Below, one piece after another: positions 17,306 to 26,263 of a DNA stretch of 64,000 nucleotides. The first letter of the stretch is position 1. The number at the start of each line of letters is the position of its first letter. Made by a program: the position numbers and the translations under genes. Origin of the DNA: DASCQC01 sp036012865 (lineage in GTDB: Bacteria; Pseudomonadota; Gammaproteobacteria; Comchoanobacterales; Comchoanobacteraceae); contig DASCQC010000016.1 of NCBI GenBank assembly GCA_036012865.1, forward strand, positions 65,580-129,579. The letters are read 5' to 3'. The notes beneath the pieces were generated by a model. The model saw nothing but the letters and a program-made list of their open reading frames with translations, ran no database searches and was not told the DNA's origin.

Positions 17306-18810
17306 GTGATATTCAAGAGTCTGCTTTTTCGGATAAAGATAATATAGTTAAACAGAAGGGGTTTTGGGCAAATCGACCGTTTTGTAGAACTAAAATTGTC
17401 GCAACGCTTGGGCCTAGTGTAGATGATGAACTATCTATGATGGCTTTGATAGAGGAAGGAGCGGACGTTGCTAGAATTAATTTTTCGCATGGCGAATTAG
17501 AAGAGCATGCTCGAAGGGTTCATTTGTTTAGGCAGTGCGCAGAAAAGATAGGGCGTGTGGTGGGTGTTATTGCTGATTTGCAGGGGCCAAAACTCCGGAT
17601 AGGCTCTTTTATCAAAGACAGTGTTATATTAAAGGAAGGCAATCTATTTTGTTTGGATTTTGACTGTGGTGAGAATGAGGGGGATGAAAAAAGAGTTTCC
17701 ATTTTTGAAAGGTCATTACTGAATGATCTTTCCCCAGGGCATGTTTTACTTTTGGATGATGGGGCTGTTAGCTTAGAGGTGATAAAGGTTACTGACCAAT
17801 TGATTCAATCTAAGGTGCTAATAGGTGGAAAATTATCCAACAATAAAGGTTTAAACCTGAAGGGAGGGGGGCTTTCTGCTCCAGCTCTTACCGATAAAGA
17901 CTATGATGATTTGAGTGAAATTGTCAAAATGGATTTTGATTACATAGCTTTATCTTTTGTTAAAAAAGCTCAGGATGTTGTTAAAGCTAGATCTATTTTA
18001 GAGGGCAATAAATCTGATATGGGGATTATTGCTAAATTAGAATGTTCTGAGGTTTTAGAGCATCTTGATGAAATTATTAAAGTATCGGATGGCATTATGG
18101 TTGCCCGAGGAGATTTGGCTGTTGAAATTGGTGCGGCAGCTGTTCCAGTGGCTCAAAAACAGATGATAAAAAGAGCTCGAGAACTTTCCAAACCAGTTAT
18201 TGTTGCGACCCAAATGATGGAGTCGATGGTGTATTCAAAAAAACCGACAAGAGCAGAAACTTCTGATGTTGCGAATGCTATTTTAGATGGTGCTGATGCT
18301 ATTATGATGTCGTCTGAAACAGCCGTGGGTAATAACCCGGTTTTGGTGGTTAAAACAGCGACAGATATTTGTCTAGAAGTTGAAAAGCATTTAGGTAATT
18401 TAACACCCACTTCATTCAAAAAAGATCACTTTTCATATTTCGATGAAGCGATAGCCATGGCGGCTATTTATACTGCATTAAGGATTGATGTTGCGGCCTT
18501 AGTTGCCTTGACAGAGTCAGGACAAACGCCTCTTTGGATGTCCAGAGCCAGGTCTGATCTTATCATTTTTGGGTTGAGTCGATCCATTCGGTCTTGTCGA
18601 AAAATGACGTTGTTTCGAGGAGTTATTCCTGTCTATTTTGACTCCAATAAAAGACAATCACACCGGCATGCGCACGAAGGGTTGAATTTATTACATGATT
18701 TGGGTTATTTGTCTCTAGGAGATCATGTTATAGTAACCAAAGGGGATAAGGTTGGTTGTATAGGTCAATCGAATACGTTAAAAATCATGAAGGTGGAAAA
18801 GAATGGGTAG
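17302..18810 (+). CDS. pyk: Pyruvate kinase
   Basis: Transfers phosphate from PEP to ADP. Family motifs are TKIVATLGPSVDDE near the N terminus, ARINFSHGE, the signature GIMVARGDLAVEIGAA, and ATQMMESM...PTRAETSDVANAILDGADAIMMSSETAVG. At 502 residues it is slightly longer than the usual 475-480 because of an N-terminal extension of about 25 residues before the barrel. It overlaps pgk by four bases and the following small membrane protein gene by eight. Confidence 0.97.
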   Translation: MSDIQESAFSDKDNIVKQKGFWANRPFCRTKIVATLGPSVDDELSMMALIEEGADVARINFSHGELEEHARRVHLFRQCAEKIGRVVGVIADLQGPKLRIGSFIKDSVILKEGNLFCLDFDCGENEGDEKRVSIFERSLLNDLSPGHVLLLDDGAVSLEVIKVTDQLIQSKVLIGGKLSNNKGLNLKGGGLSAPALTDKDYDDLSEIVKMDFDYIALSFVKKAQDVVKARSILEGNKSDMGIIAKLECSEVLEHLDEIIKVSDGIMVARGDLAVEIGAAAVPVAQKQMIKRARELSKPVIVATQMMESMVYSKKPTRAETSDVANAILDGADAIMMSSETAVGNNPVLVVKTATDICLEVEKHLGNLTPTSFKKDHFSYFDEAIAMAAIYTALRIDVAALVALTESGQTPLWMSRARSDLIIFGLSRSIRSCRKMTLFRGVIPVYFDSNKRQSHRHAHEGLNLLHDLGYLSLGDHVIVTKGDKVGCIGQSNTLKIMKVEKNG

Positions 18811-18997
18811 TTGGAGTGAAATACTTTTTATTTTATTAGCCTTGTTTTTAGGGTATTCTCTTTATCGGTCCGTCAAGCATAACCCGGAGCTTTACAGTTC
18901 TGAGAATATGCATAAAAGTTTGTGGACAGTGGGGCTGTTATCGTTGGGTCTCATGGCGTTTATAGGGGTATGTGTATTGATGTTGAGGGCAGGGTAA
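18803..18997 (+). CDS. 64-residue double-helix membrane protein
   Basis: Predicted small inner-membrane protein with two transmembrane segments (EILFILLALFLGYSLY and SLWTVGLLSLGLMAFIGVCVL) separated by a hydrophilic stretch. It overlaps the end of pyk by eight bases, and its stop overlaps the ATG of the DUF47 gene (TAATG). That coupling supports a real gene. I do not recognise a family. The setting suggests a role linked to the Pit/DUF47 pair or to membrane association of the glycolytic genes, but nothing in the sequence shows this. Confidence 0.75.
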   Translation: MGSWSEILFILLALFLGYSLYRSVKHNPELYSSENMHKSLWTVGLLSLGLMAFIGVCVLMLRAG

Positions 18998-19704
18998 TGT
19001 GGCCATTTAATCGACATAAGAAAAAAGATTCGATCAGTTCTTTATGGGGTGTTTTAGAGGGGTCCCCGTTTTATTTGTTACGGAAACATATGAAAGCTTC
19101 AGTGAGTTGTTGTTCTTCATTGGATCTATTTATGCAGGCAGCTTTTGAGGGGGATTGGGAATTAGCAAAAAAACATCAATTAGAGGTGATCAGAATGGAA
19201 CTGGTTGCAGATCGTTTGAAGAATAAACTAAAACTACATATGCACAAAGGTTTGTTGTTACCTGTTTCTCGATCTGATTTACTATCCATTCTCACGGCTC
19301 AAGATAATATTGCTAATACAGTCAAGGATATTGTGGGAATTATTTATGGCAGACGGATGAGCTTTCCTATGGAGATACGCAATCACCTTACCAGCTTTTA
19401 TAAAACATCTATTTTAGCTTGTAATCAAGCTCATGAAATTGTTGATGAAATCAGTGACCTTTTTCAATCAGGTTTTAGTGCCAAGATGATTCAATCGACG
19501 GAAGATATGATATCTAAACTGGATGAGATTGAAGAAAAAACAGACCTGATTCAAATTGAAGTGAGAAAGGTGCTCTTTGAGCATGAATCTAACATGCCTC
19601 CGGTTGATGTGGTATTTCTATATCAAGTGATACAGGATATTGGGCATCTTGCGGATTGGGCTCAGAGGGTTGGTGCGAAATTGTTATTGTTATTAGCTAG
19701 ATAG
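18997..19704 (+). CDS. DUF47/PhoU-like phosphate transport regulator (TIGR00153 type)
   Basis: A 235-residue, all-helical PhoU-related protein that is normally encoded next to Pit phosphate transporters and is thought to control them. The family start MWPFNRHKKK...SPFYLLRKHM and the acidic/hydrophobic helix pairs (DKLDEIEEKTDLIQIEVRK-like) are visible. The ATG at 18997 overlaps the preceding stop. A longer reading frame from 18922 would run through the small membrane gene and lacks family support. pit follows after 31 bp. Confidence 0.9.
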   Translation: MWPFNRHKKKDSISSLWGVLEGSPFYLLRKHMKASVSCCSSLDLFMQAAFEGDWELAKKHQLEVIRMELVADRLKNKLKLHMHKGLLLPVSRSDLLSILTAQDNIANTVKDIVGIIYGRRMSFPMEIRNHLTSFYKTSILACNQAHEIVDEISDLFQSGFSAKMIQSTEDMISKLDEIEEKTDLIQIEVRKVLFEHESNMPPVDVVFLYQVIQDIGHLADWAQRVGAKLLLLLAR

Positions 19705-19735
19705 TTGGTTTTCGAATGAATTCTAAGAGAGAGAA

Positions 19736-20986
19736 ATGTTAGCAGATCCTATTTTAATTGTTGCTGTTATTTCAGGGTTTTTAATGGCGTGTTCTATTGG
19801 TGCTAATGATGTTGCCAATGCGATGGGTACCACAGTGGGTTCAAAAACTCTGACAGTGAAACAAGCCATTTTATTGGCAGCTATTTTTGAAGCATTGGGT
19901 GCTATTTTAGCGGGAGGTCAAGTGACGACCACTCTCAGAGAGGGGTTAATTGATACACATGCTTTTATGGTAGATCCAGATGCCTTGGTGTGGGGCATGT
20001 TAGCTTCACTTTGGTCATCAGGTACTTGGTTGATTTTGGCAACCTATTTTGGTTGGCCGGTGTCAACAACACACACCATTGTTGGAGCAGTGCTTGGTTT
20101 TAGTTTTCTTGCACTAGGAGTGGATGGTATTCATTGGCATATGGCGGGTGTTATTGCCATCTCGTGGGTGGTTGCCCCAATTCTTTCTGCAGGGGCCGCA
20201 TTTTTGTTGTTTAAAATGTTACAAAAGAGCATCTATAATGGAAGAGACCCTAGAGAAAGTCTTAGTCGAGTACTTCCTGTTTTGGTGTTTTTTAGTCATT
20301 ATTTTATTGTTCTTATGATTTTGAATAAAGGTTTAAAACCTTTAGGCTTGCATATTCTATTTTGGCAACAGCAAGTGATAGCTTGTACCATTGCAACTAT
20401 CGGAGCAATCGTTGCTTATCGATTATTTATTAAATTAATTCAGCAATATTCAAGTGAGGATCATCATAAGATTTTTAAGGTTATTGAGAAAGTTTTTGGC
20501 ATATTGGCTATTTTTTCGGCGGCTGTTTTAGCCTTTGCGCATGGATCTAATGATGTTGCGAATGCTATTGGGCCACTCGCAACAATAGTAGACGTACTTC
20601 GGTTTGGCTATGTTATTCCTTCAAATAAGTTGCCACTTTGGGTTGTTTTATTGGGTTCGTCTGGTGTGGTGGTTGGTTTAGCCGTATACGGTTATCGTAT
20701 TATGGAGACGGTGGGTAAAAGAATTACTTATTTATCGCCCTCAAGAAGTTTTTCTGCACAGTTAACAGCTGGCATGATGGTTCTTAGTGCTTCAGCTTTA
20801 GGCTACCCTGTTTCAACCACTCAGATATTAGTTGGCTCTGTTGTAGGAGTTGGTTTTGCTGGAGGTATTGAGGCGCTTAATCTTAAAGTAGTGAGAAGTA
20901 TTTTCTTATCGTGGATGATTACTATTCCTGTGGGGAGTATTCTATCGATGGGGTATTATAAACTATTTGAAAAGGTTTGGGGTTAA
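19736..20986 (+). CDS. pit: PiT family inorganic phosphate transporter
   Basis: Low-affinity metal-phosphate/H+ symporter in the inner membrane. The duplicated PiT signature is clear: IGANDVANAMGTTVGS near residue 20 and AHGSNDVANAIGP near residue 270. Each half also carries a PVSTTHTIVGAV / PVSTTQILVGSV helix. The 416-residue length and about ten helices fit the family. It is preceded by its DUF47 partner, and its TAA overlaps the apaH ATG. Confidence 0.96.
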   Translation: MLADPILIVAVISGFLMACSIGANDVANAMGTTVGSKTLTVKQAILLAAIFEALGAILAGGQVTTTLREGLIDTHAFMVDPDALVWGMLASLWSSGTWLILATYFGWPVSTTHTIVGAVLGFSFLALGVDGIHWHMAGVIAISWVVAPILSAGAAFLLFKMLQKSIYNGRDPRESLSRVLPVLVFFSHYFIVLMILNKGLKPLGLHILFWQQQVIACTIATIGAIVAYRLFIKLIQQYSSEDHHKIFKVIEKVFGILAIFSAAVLAFAHGSNDVANAIGPLATIVDVLRFGYVIPSNKLPLWVVLLGSSGVVVGLAVYGYRIMETVGKRITYLSPSRSFSAQLTAGMMVLSASALGYPVSTTQILVGSVVGVGFAGGIEALNLKVVRSIFLSWMITIPVGSILSMGYYKLFEKVWG

Positions 20987-21846
20987 TGACTACCTATGTT
21001 ATTGGTGATGTTCATGGGTGTTATCGCAGTTTGTTATCACTCTTGGAGGCTATTCATTATAACCCTGATGAAGATGAGTTATTGTTTTTAGGTGATTTAG
21101 TCAATAAGGGGCCTTCGTCATTGGAGGTTTTAAAACTAGTTCGAAGCCTCCCTAAAGCCAAATCAGTTTTAGGTAATCATGAGTTTCATTTGCTGTTAGC
21201 CTACGATAGTTATCATGAGAAAAAAAGTATGGGTTCTTCGAAATGCCTTCAACCTATACTAGAGGACGTTGATAGTGAAGATCTTATTCACTGGGTTCGC
21301 TCATGGCCACTTGTTTTATATGAAAAAAAACACCATGCGTTGTTGTTTCATGCTGCCGTTGATCCAGTATGGAAGCTTGATGATATTCTGAAATATTCTG
21401 CTGAAGTCAGTGAATTTCTTGGCAGCGATCATTGGAGAGAGTTAATTAAGAATAAAAATATTCAGCAAGGCCACAGAGTTTGGAGGAATGATTTTACGTC
21501 TATGGACCGGTTGTATACACTAGTGAATATTATAACTCGAGGTCGATATTGGTCTTTGGTTGACCAAGCTTATGATTTTCATTGTATATTAACTCCCGGA
21601 GACCAGCCTATTTCTTTATTGCCTTGGTATGAATTAAAGCGTCAACATGATAAGTCTTTAAAATTAATTTTTGGCCATTGGGCTTCATTGAAAGGCAGTA
21701 TTCAAACAGATCGTTTGGTTGCTTTAGATGGTGGTTGTGTCTGGGGAGGTAAGCTTTTGGCTTATAATATGACGACTAATAGGGTTGTTTCGGTTGAGGT
21801 TCTCCCAGAAGAAGTCTATGAAAGGAAAAAAAATGGAAATCAATGA
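20986..21846 (+). CDS. apaH: Symmetrical bis(5'-nucleosyl)-tetraphosphatase
   Basis: Hydrolyses Ap4A to two ADP. The metallophosphatase motifs are GDVHGC, GDLVNKGP and GNHEFHLL in the first 75 residues, then FGHWASLKG and ALDGGCVWGG near the C terminus. The ATG at 20986 (TAATG with pit) gives MTTYVIGDVHG, the family start. A TTG three codons upstream is less likely. The length of 286 residues is normal. The 3' end overlaps rpiA by 14 bases. Confidence 0.95.
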   Translation: MTTYVIGDVHGCYRSLLSLLEAIHYNPDEDELLFLGDLVNKGPSSLEVLKLVRSLPKAKSVLGNHEFHLLLAYDSYHEKKSMGSSKCLQPILEDVDSEDLIHWVRSWPLVLYEKKHHALLFHAAVDPVWKLDDILKYSAEVSEFLGSDHWRELIKNKNIQQGHRVWRNDFTSMDRLYTLVNIITRGRYWSLVDQAYDFHCILTPGDQPISLLPWYELKRQHDKSLKLIFGHWASLKGSIQTDRLVALDGGCVWGGKLLAYNMTTNRVVSVEVLPEEVYERKKNGNQ

Positions 21847-22495
21847 AAGAAAACGTTTAGCTGCTTTACACTCACTTAAACATGTTCCTGATGAGGGAGT
21901 TTTAGGGGTAGGAACAGGGTCTACTGTGAACTATTTTATTGAAGGCTTGGCTAAAAATCCAGCACAACCTGATAGCATTGTCTCCTCTTCTCAACAAACG
22001 ACTGATTTGTTAAGACAGAACGGTTATGACCCTTTGGATATTAATCAAGTGACTCAAATAGATGTGTATGTAGATGGCGCTGATTTTGTTAATCAAAAGG
22101 GAGTCTGCATTAAAGGTGCCGGAGGAGCCATGACTCGTGAGAAATTACTGGCTGCTATGTCAAAGACTTTTATTTGTATTATTGATGATTCTAAATTATG
22201 CACAACCTTTCCAGAGGATGCTGTTATTCCTGTTGAGGTGTTAGTTGAGGCTCGAAGTTTTGTTGCTAGAGAGATCACGAAGAAAGGAGGCTTTCCTCTG
22301 CTAAGAGAGGGGTTTATATCAGACAATGGTAACCCTGTTTTAGATGTTTATGAGCTTGATTTGTTAAATTTAGAAAAGACGACGCATTGGTTAGATCGGA
22401 TATGCGGTGTTGTGGGCCATGGTTTATTTTTTGACCAGAAGGCAGCTAGACTCATTATAGGTAGAGAAAAACAAGTCGAAGAACTAAATTTTTAA
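21833..22495 (+). CDS. rpiA: Ribose-5-phosphate isomerase A
   Basis: Interconverts ribose 5-phosphate and ribulose 5-phosphate in the pentose phosphate pathway. Motifs are VLGVGTGSTVNYFIE, SSSQQTTDLL, the catalytic region DVYVDGADFVNQKG and KGAGGAMTREKLLA. The ATG at 21833 has AAAGGA just upstream inside apaH and gives a normal 220-residue protein. Longer in-frame starts at 21818 and 21785 would only add an Arg/Lys-rich leader. Last gene of the tkt-to-rpiA run. Confidence 0.96.
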   Translation: MEINERKRLAALHSLKHVPDEGVLGVGTGSTVNYFIEGLAKNPAQPDSIVSSSQQTTDLLRQNGYDPLDINQVTQIDVYVDGADFVNQKGVCIKGAGGAMTREKLLAAMSKTFICIIDDSKLCTTFPEDAVIPVEVLVEARSFVAREITKKGGFPLLREGFISDNGNPVLDVYELDLLNLEKTTHWLDRICGVVGHGLFFDQKAARLIIGREKQVEELNF

Positions 22496-22529
22496 GCGAC
22501 CTTTTTCTGATGAATATTATAAGCGATTG

Positions 22530-22979
22530 CTAAGAGACGGGAGATAGCTCTTTCATGGGCTTGCGATTGTCAAAATCATCTTCCTGGTAATGCCAATGAC
22601 AACGAGGTTGTTCTCCAGAAACCCATGATAGAATGATCTCTTTATTATTATGTTGACTATGCCAATGAATAATTCCTTTTTCAATATTGATGAGTAGGCA
22701 ACCTTGATCTTTCAATATATCAATTTCATTCTGTACAGTAGAAAGCATGATTTTTAAACTTGAGATAGTATCAATAGATTCATTATCGTATTCATCCATA
22801 TCGTCCATATTATTATGAAACTTAATGTTTTTAGTTCGTAAGGTTTTAAGGCAATTTTGTATGAGTATATTGAGCTGTTGTATCCGAATAAGTTTTGCTT
22901 TAACTTCCGGAATCATTTGCTCAGCTGATTCATAGTTAACATGTCTGCGATTAATATTAATCATGGGATTATTCCTCAT
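22530..22979 (-). CDS. DUF2203 family protein
   Basis: A 149-residue protein matching the DUF2203 pattern. The N-terminal region resembles the family's YTLEEAxxLLPEV motif (NYESAEQMIPEVKAKL) and a helical region follows. The diagnostic C-terminal block reads LKDQGCLLINIEKGIIHW...ILSWVSGEQPRCHWHYQEDDFDNRKPM, corresponding to the family's 'glycine-valine, KD, GLVDFP, LCW, GEpe, WH, GFagR' pattern. An acidic loop (NNMDDMDEYDNES) appears to be an insertion. Biochemical role unknown. It is convergent to rpiA. Confidence 0.72.
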   Translation of the reverse strand: MRNNPMININRRHVNYESAEQMIPEVKAKLIRIQQLNILIQNCLKTLRTKNIKFHNNMDDMDEYDNESIDTISSLKIMLSTVQNEIDILKDQGCLLINIEKGIIHWHSQHNNKEIILSWVSGEQPRCHWHYQEDDFDNRKPMKELSPVS

Positions 22980-23228
22980 TTACTTGATCTTTTTATAACT
23001 TTTTATGGGCATTGTCAATATCTAATGTTACATATTTATTTTTAAATCGATGTTTTTAATTGTTTTTATGGATATATTGCATTCAGCAGTTTTTTTGCAG
23101 ACATCGATGATATGTGTAAAAATATATTGATTTTAGCGTGAAATGTCTTTATATTTACGCTTTATCGTGAGATAATTTAAAAATTAGTGCTAATAATTAC
23201 TTTTTACGTACATTATGGGGGGTGTTGA

Positions 23229-26120
23229 GTGGAAGTTGCTATAATTCAGGAATATTTAAGATTAAAAAAATTATTAAAGGAAGGTTTTGTACCTGACAAA
23301 AAATTAACTCATTTTTGTACAGAACTATTTTCCAATAAAGGTATGCCTTGTAAGGGCGATATTGTCCTTAATAGTGAGCTTTCATGGAAGGCATATAAGT
23401 ATTTTCATGGTACAAATAACAAGGAGATTTCGGCTACAATATCAAACCTTATCACTCAGAAAAAAACTACCATTTTTTGGACACTCATTGAAAATTTTTT
23501 GGAAGAAAGCAATGACAAAGAATTTAATTTTAATTGGACAACATTGCTTGGAAGCTTAGAGAGGGCTACTCGTTCTTATAATAATTTTTTAGTGTTAGAT
23601 AACCTACAATATCTTATTGAATATGAGGGCAATGAATTTATAAAAAACGTTCTAAAAGAGGTTGATCTTAAGGATAAAGAAAGCCTTGATAGCAGTTTGA
23701 TTGATGCTTTAAGTAATGAAATAAAAAGAAGGGGGATAAAGGATGCTAGGATTGAGTTATCTTTAGTCAACATAAAGCATTTGTATTTACATCAAAGGAT
23801 GAGTGAAGTCTGGGCAACACTGTCTATAATTCATCCAGATTATAAGTATGATGCAATTAATCATAAGGTTTTTATTCTTTTTGATACTTGTTTGGTAGAC
23901 TATTCAACGTTTACAGTCAACGATTCTCTTCTTAACTTATCTAAAGTACCTGGTGTTCATTTAGGTGCAAGCCGTGAAACAGTACAAGAAATTACAAATA
24001 CAAGTACTAAAAATAGTCCGGCTAAGTCAAAAATATTTCAGCAGAGACAAGGTGTTTCTTTGGAAGTCAGCCCAATTGTGGATGCCCTCTTGAAGGAGGG
24101 TGGTGATTTATTGATGAGCTCTATAGAGGGTCATGAGTCTTTTAAAAATTTACGTACTATCGCTTTCGAAGATAATGATTTAAATGTTGCTAGTCTTGAA
24201 ATTAAGCGGATGGCAAACACTATTCTAGACCTTATGTACAATCACATTGAAGGCAAGAAAAATAGCGCTAAAGCTGTTGCTGGATATCAAGCTGCTCTTG
24301 ATCGTATTGTACACATAAAAACACTCCCTTTTACAGGTTCTACAACCTTGGTACACATCATTGATCAGATCAAAAGAGATTTTGATCGAAAAAAAGTTAT
24401 TCCAGTTTTTACTCAATTTATGAGTCAGCATAATTTAAGCTTTCAAAGTGATAGGAAAGATTTTGAACAATATATTAAGGGGTTATTTGACCGTGTAACA
24501 CCAGAAGATATATTGCGTTTTGAAGATAATTATAACTCTAAAGCCACTCAAATCGACGGGGAGAAAGAGGTTGCTGAGAGTGAGATTAATGCTTATTATC
24601 ATGGCATATTCGATCACTTTGTTGCTGATGAAGCTAGGAATGTTTTTGACCAGGCTATGAAGGAGAATACAGGTATTGATATCAAGCCTAGTTCTTTTTG
24701 TTTACAAGAGCTTCCTGCTGGCATAACCGATTTTATTGAGAAAAAGCTGGGATTAGGTGCTCTCCCTTCTCGGGATAACACATACCTTTCTCGATGTTAC
24801 ACCAAGAACACTAATCCGAGCTTTACAACACTTTCATTGAAAGATGATTCGTTAGAAGATCGGCGTGCTAAATTTTTGACTACGTTGAGAGAAAAATGGA
24901 GCGTAAAGTGGACTAATATGCATTTAAGAATGCAAGTGTATAACAAATCTCAATTAGACTTGGGAAAAGAGGATGTTTTAAGCAGCTTGAAAGGTGGTTT
25001 AAAAGGTCATACGAATTATGATTTAAGGGGTTTAAGGTCTCACTTGGGTAATAGATCTCCTGATCTTATAGAAATCTCAAAAGAAGAAAGTATGATGACC
25101 TTGCAAGCTAGGGGTGTTAAGGATATTGATAAAAATAAGATAGAGCAGAGACTTAAAACTGCGAGTCAAAGAAGGGATGCATTTCAGGTTAAGTTTCAGA
25201 GTTTTATTAATGGGATGAAGTTTGAAGTTAATGGAATGAAATTAAATGTTGCTGGGATGGAAGGAAATGACTTTGATGCTAATGATTTTTTAATGCTTTA
25301 TTCAGCATGCAAACGTGGGCTTCCTTTAGTGACGGTTAATACCAAAATTATGAAACAGTGGTTAGATTTTTTTGGACCAGCTTTTGCGCTTTTATCTATC
25401 GATTCTGGGGGGCCTAAAATCATTCATCCCAATCAGTTTTTAACAGACTACCATTCTCACCGAGAAGTTTCTAAATTTTTGGAAACTAAGTTTAGAGTGA
25501 GCGCTGATGATATTAGTGAATACATTTATTCAAAAGCAGTTGATGATTATAGCGATTTTATGACTAAGCATTTGACTCAAGGTTTAGATGAAACTATTTC
25601 AGAAGTTGCAAAAACATCAATTCAGACACTAGGTCGCTATTTAGTTCATCATTCAATCATTGAGAATACTACTTGTACGGATGTCACTAGTTTATCTAAA
25701 GTGCTCACAACTAAGGTTAAAGATGCCAGTCATAAGTTTGAAGTGATTAATATGATATCAGATATTATGCAATCTAAGGGAATATTGACGGAGTGTAGGC
25801 GGTTAGCAAAAATCTCAAAAAAAGTGGAAATTTCACCCAAGAGCCCAGTATGTTTAAGCCCCACCAGGAAGAAGACTCCCACCGAATGTCCAGGATCAGA
25901 CGGTAGAAAAGGCGCAAAACTTCTTTTTACTCCTCCATCTTCCCCTTCGAAGCGACAGCCTCTTAGTGATCCAAGGAATAAAAAAGCAAAAGATGATGAG
26001 TTGTATCCTTATAATTTTCCTGTAAATGTAAACAAGAAACTTTTTGCATTCTCTGATGAATCTGGGGTTTTACACCCCCGAACATTCCCTCTGGATGAGG
26101 GTAAAATACTCGTAAGATAA
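23229..26120 (+). CDS. Large protein of unknown function with basic C-terminal region
   Basis: A 963-residue reading frame from a GTG at 23229, preceded by a G-rich ribosome-binding stretch. I recognise no catalytic motif. There is no signal peptide and no membrane segment. The body is hydrophilic and probably mostly helical. Residues about 870-925 differ: they are rich in Ser/Thr-Pro dipeptides (SPKSP, SPTRKKTP, TPPSSPS), then comes KRQPLSDPRNKKAK at 908-921, a pattern like a bipartite nuclear localisation signal. The last 15 residues are encoded by one copy of a DNA repeat whose second copy lies downstream. The gene is isolated, between a DUF2203 gene and rnt. An effector role is possible but unproven. 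Confidence 0.8.
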   Translation: MEVAIIQEYLRLKKLLKEGFVPDKKLTHFCTELFSNKGMPCKGDIVLNSELSWKAYKYFHGTNNKEISATISNLITQKKTTIFWTLIENFLEESNDKEFNFNWTTLLGSLERATRSYNNFLVLDNLQYLIEYEGNEFIKNVLKEVDLKDKESLDSSLIDALSNEIKRRGIKDARIELSLVNIKHLYLHQRMSEVWATLSIIHPDYKYDAINHKVFILFDTCLVDYSTFTVNDSLLNLSKVPGVHLGASRETVQEITNTSTKNSPAKSKIFQQRQGVSLEVSPIVDALLKEGGDLLMSSIEGHESFKNLRTIAFEDNDLNVASLEIKRMANTILDLMYNHIEGKKNSAKAVAGYQAALDRIVHIKTLPFTGSTTLVHIIDQIKRDFDRKKVIPVFTQFMSQHNLSFQSDRKDFEQYIKGLFDRVTPEDILRFEDNYNSKATQIDGEKEVAESEINAYYHGIFDHFVADEARNVFDQAMKENTGIDIKPSSFCLQELPAGITDFIEKKLGLGALPSRDNTYLSRCYTKNTNPSFTTLSLKDDSLEDRRAKFLTTLREKWSVKWTNMHLRMQVYNKSQLDLGKEDVLSSLKGGLKGHTNYDLRGLRSHLGNRSPDLIEISKEESMMTLQARGVKDIDKNKIEQRLKTASQRRDAFQVKFQSFINGMKFEVNGMKLNVAGMEGNDFDANDFLMLYSACKRGLPLVTVNTKIMKQWLDFFGPAFALLSIDSGGPKIIHPNQFLTDYHSHREVSKFLETKFRVSADDISEYIYSKAVDDYSDFMTKHLTQGLDETISEVAKTSIQTLGRYLVHHSIIENTTCTDVTSLSKVLTTKVKDASHKFEVINMISDIMQSKGILTECRRLAKISKKVEISPKSPVCLSPTRKKTPTECPGSDGRKGAKLLFTPPSSPSKRQPLSDPRNKKAKDDELYPYNFPVNVNKKLFAFSDESGVLHPRTFPLDEGKILVR

Positions 26121-26202
26121 TATTTGAGCCTTCTAACGGAGCCAGGGTTCTAAGGTGTTTACCCCCCCAATCCCCTGAGGATGAGGCGAAAATACTTGTA
26201 AG
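26067..26202 (+). repeat. Pair of imperfect direct repeats at the 3' end of the 963-aa gene
   Basis: Copy A (26067-26116) and copy B (26157-26202) share GTTTxACxCCCCC, CTxxGGATGAGG and AAAATACTxGTAAG in the same order, with two short gaps. Copy A encodes the C-terminal residues of the 963-aa protein and ends four bases before its stop. Copy B is non-coding. Only these two copies are seen in the window. Confidence 0.7.
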
Positions 26203-26263
26203 GTCTTGACATTGTTAAAAATTAATGACACTGTTGATAGCATTCTAAAATGAGATATGTTTT

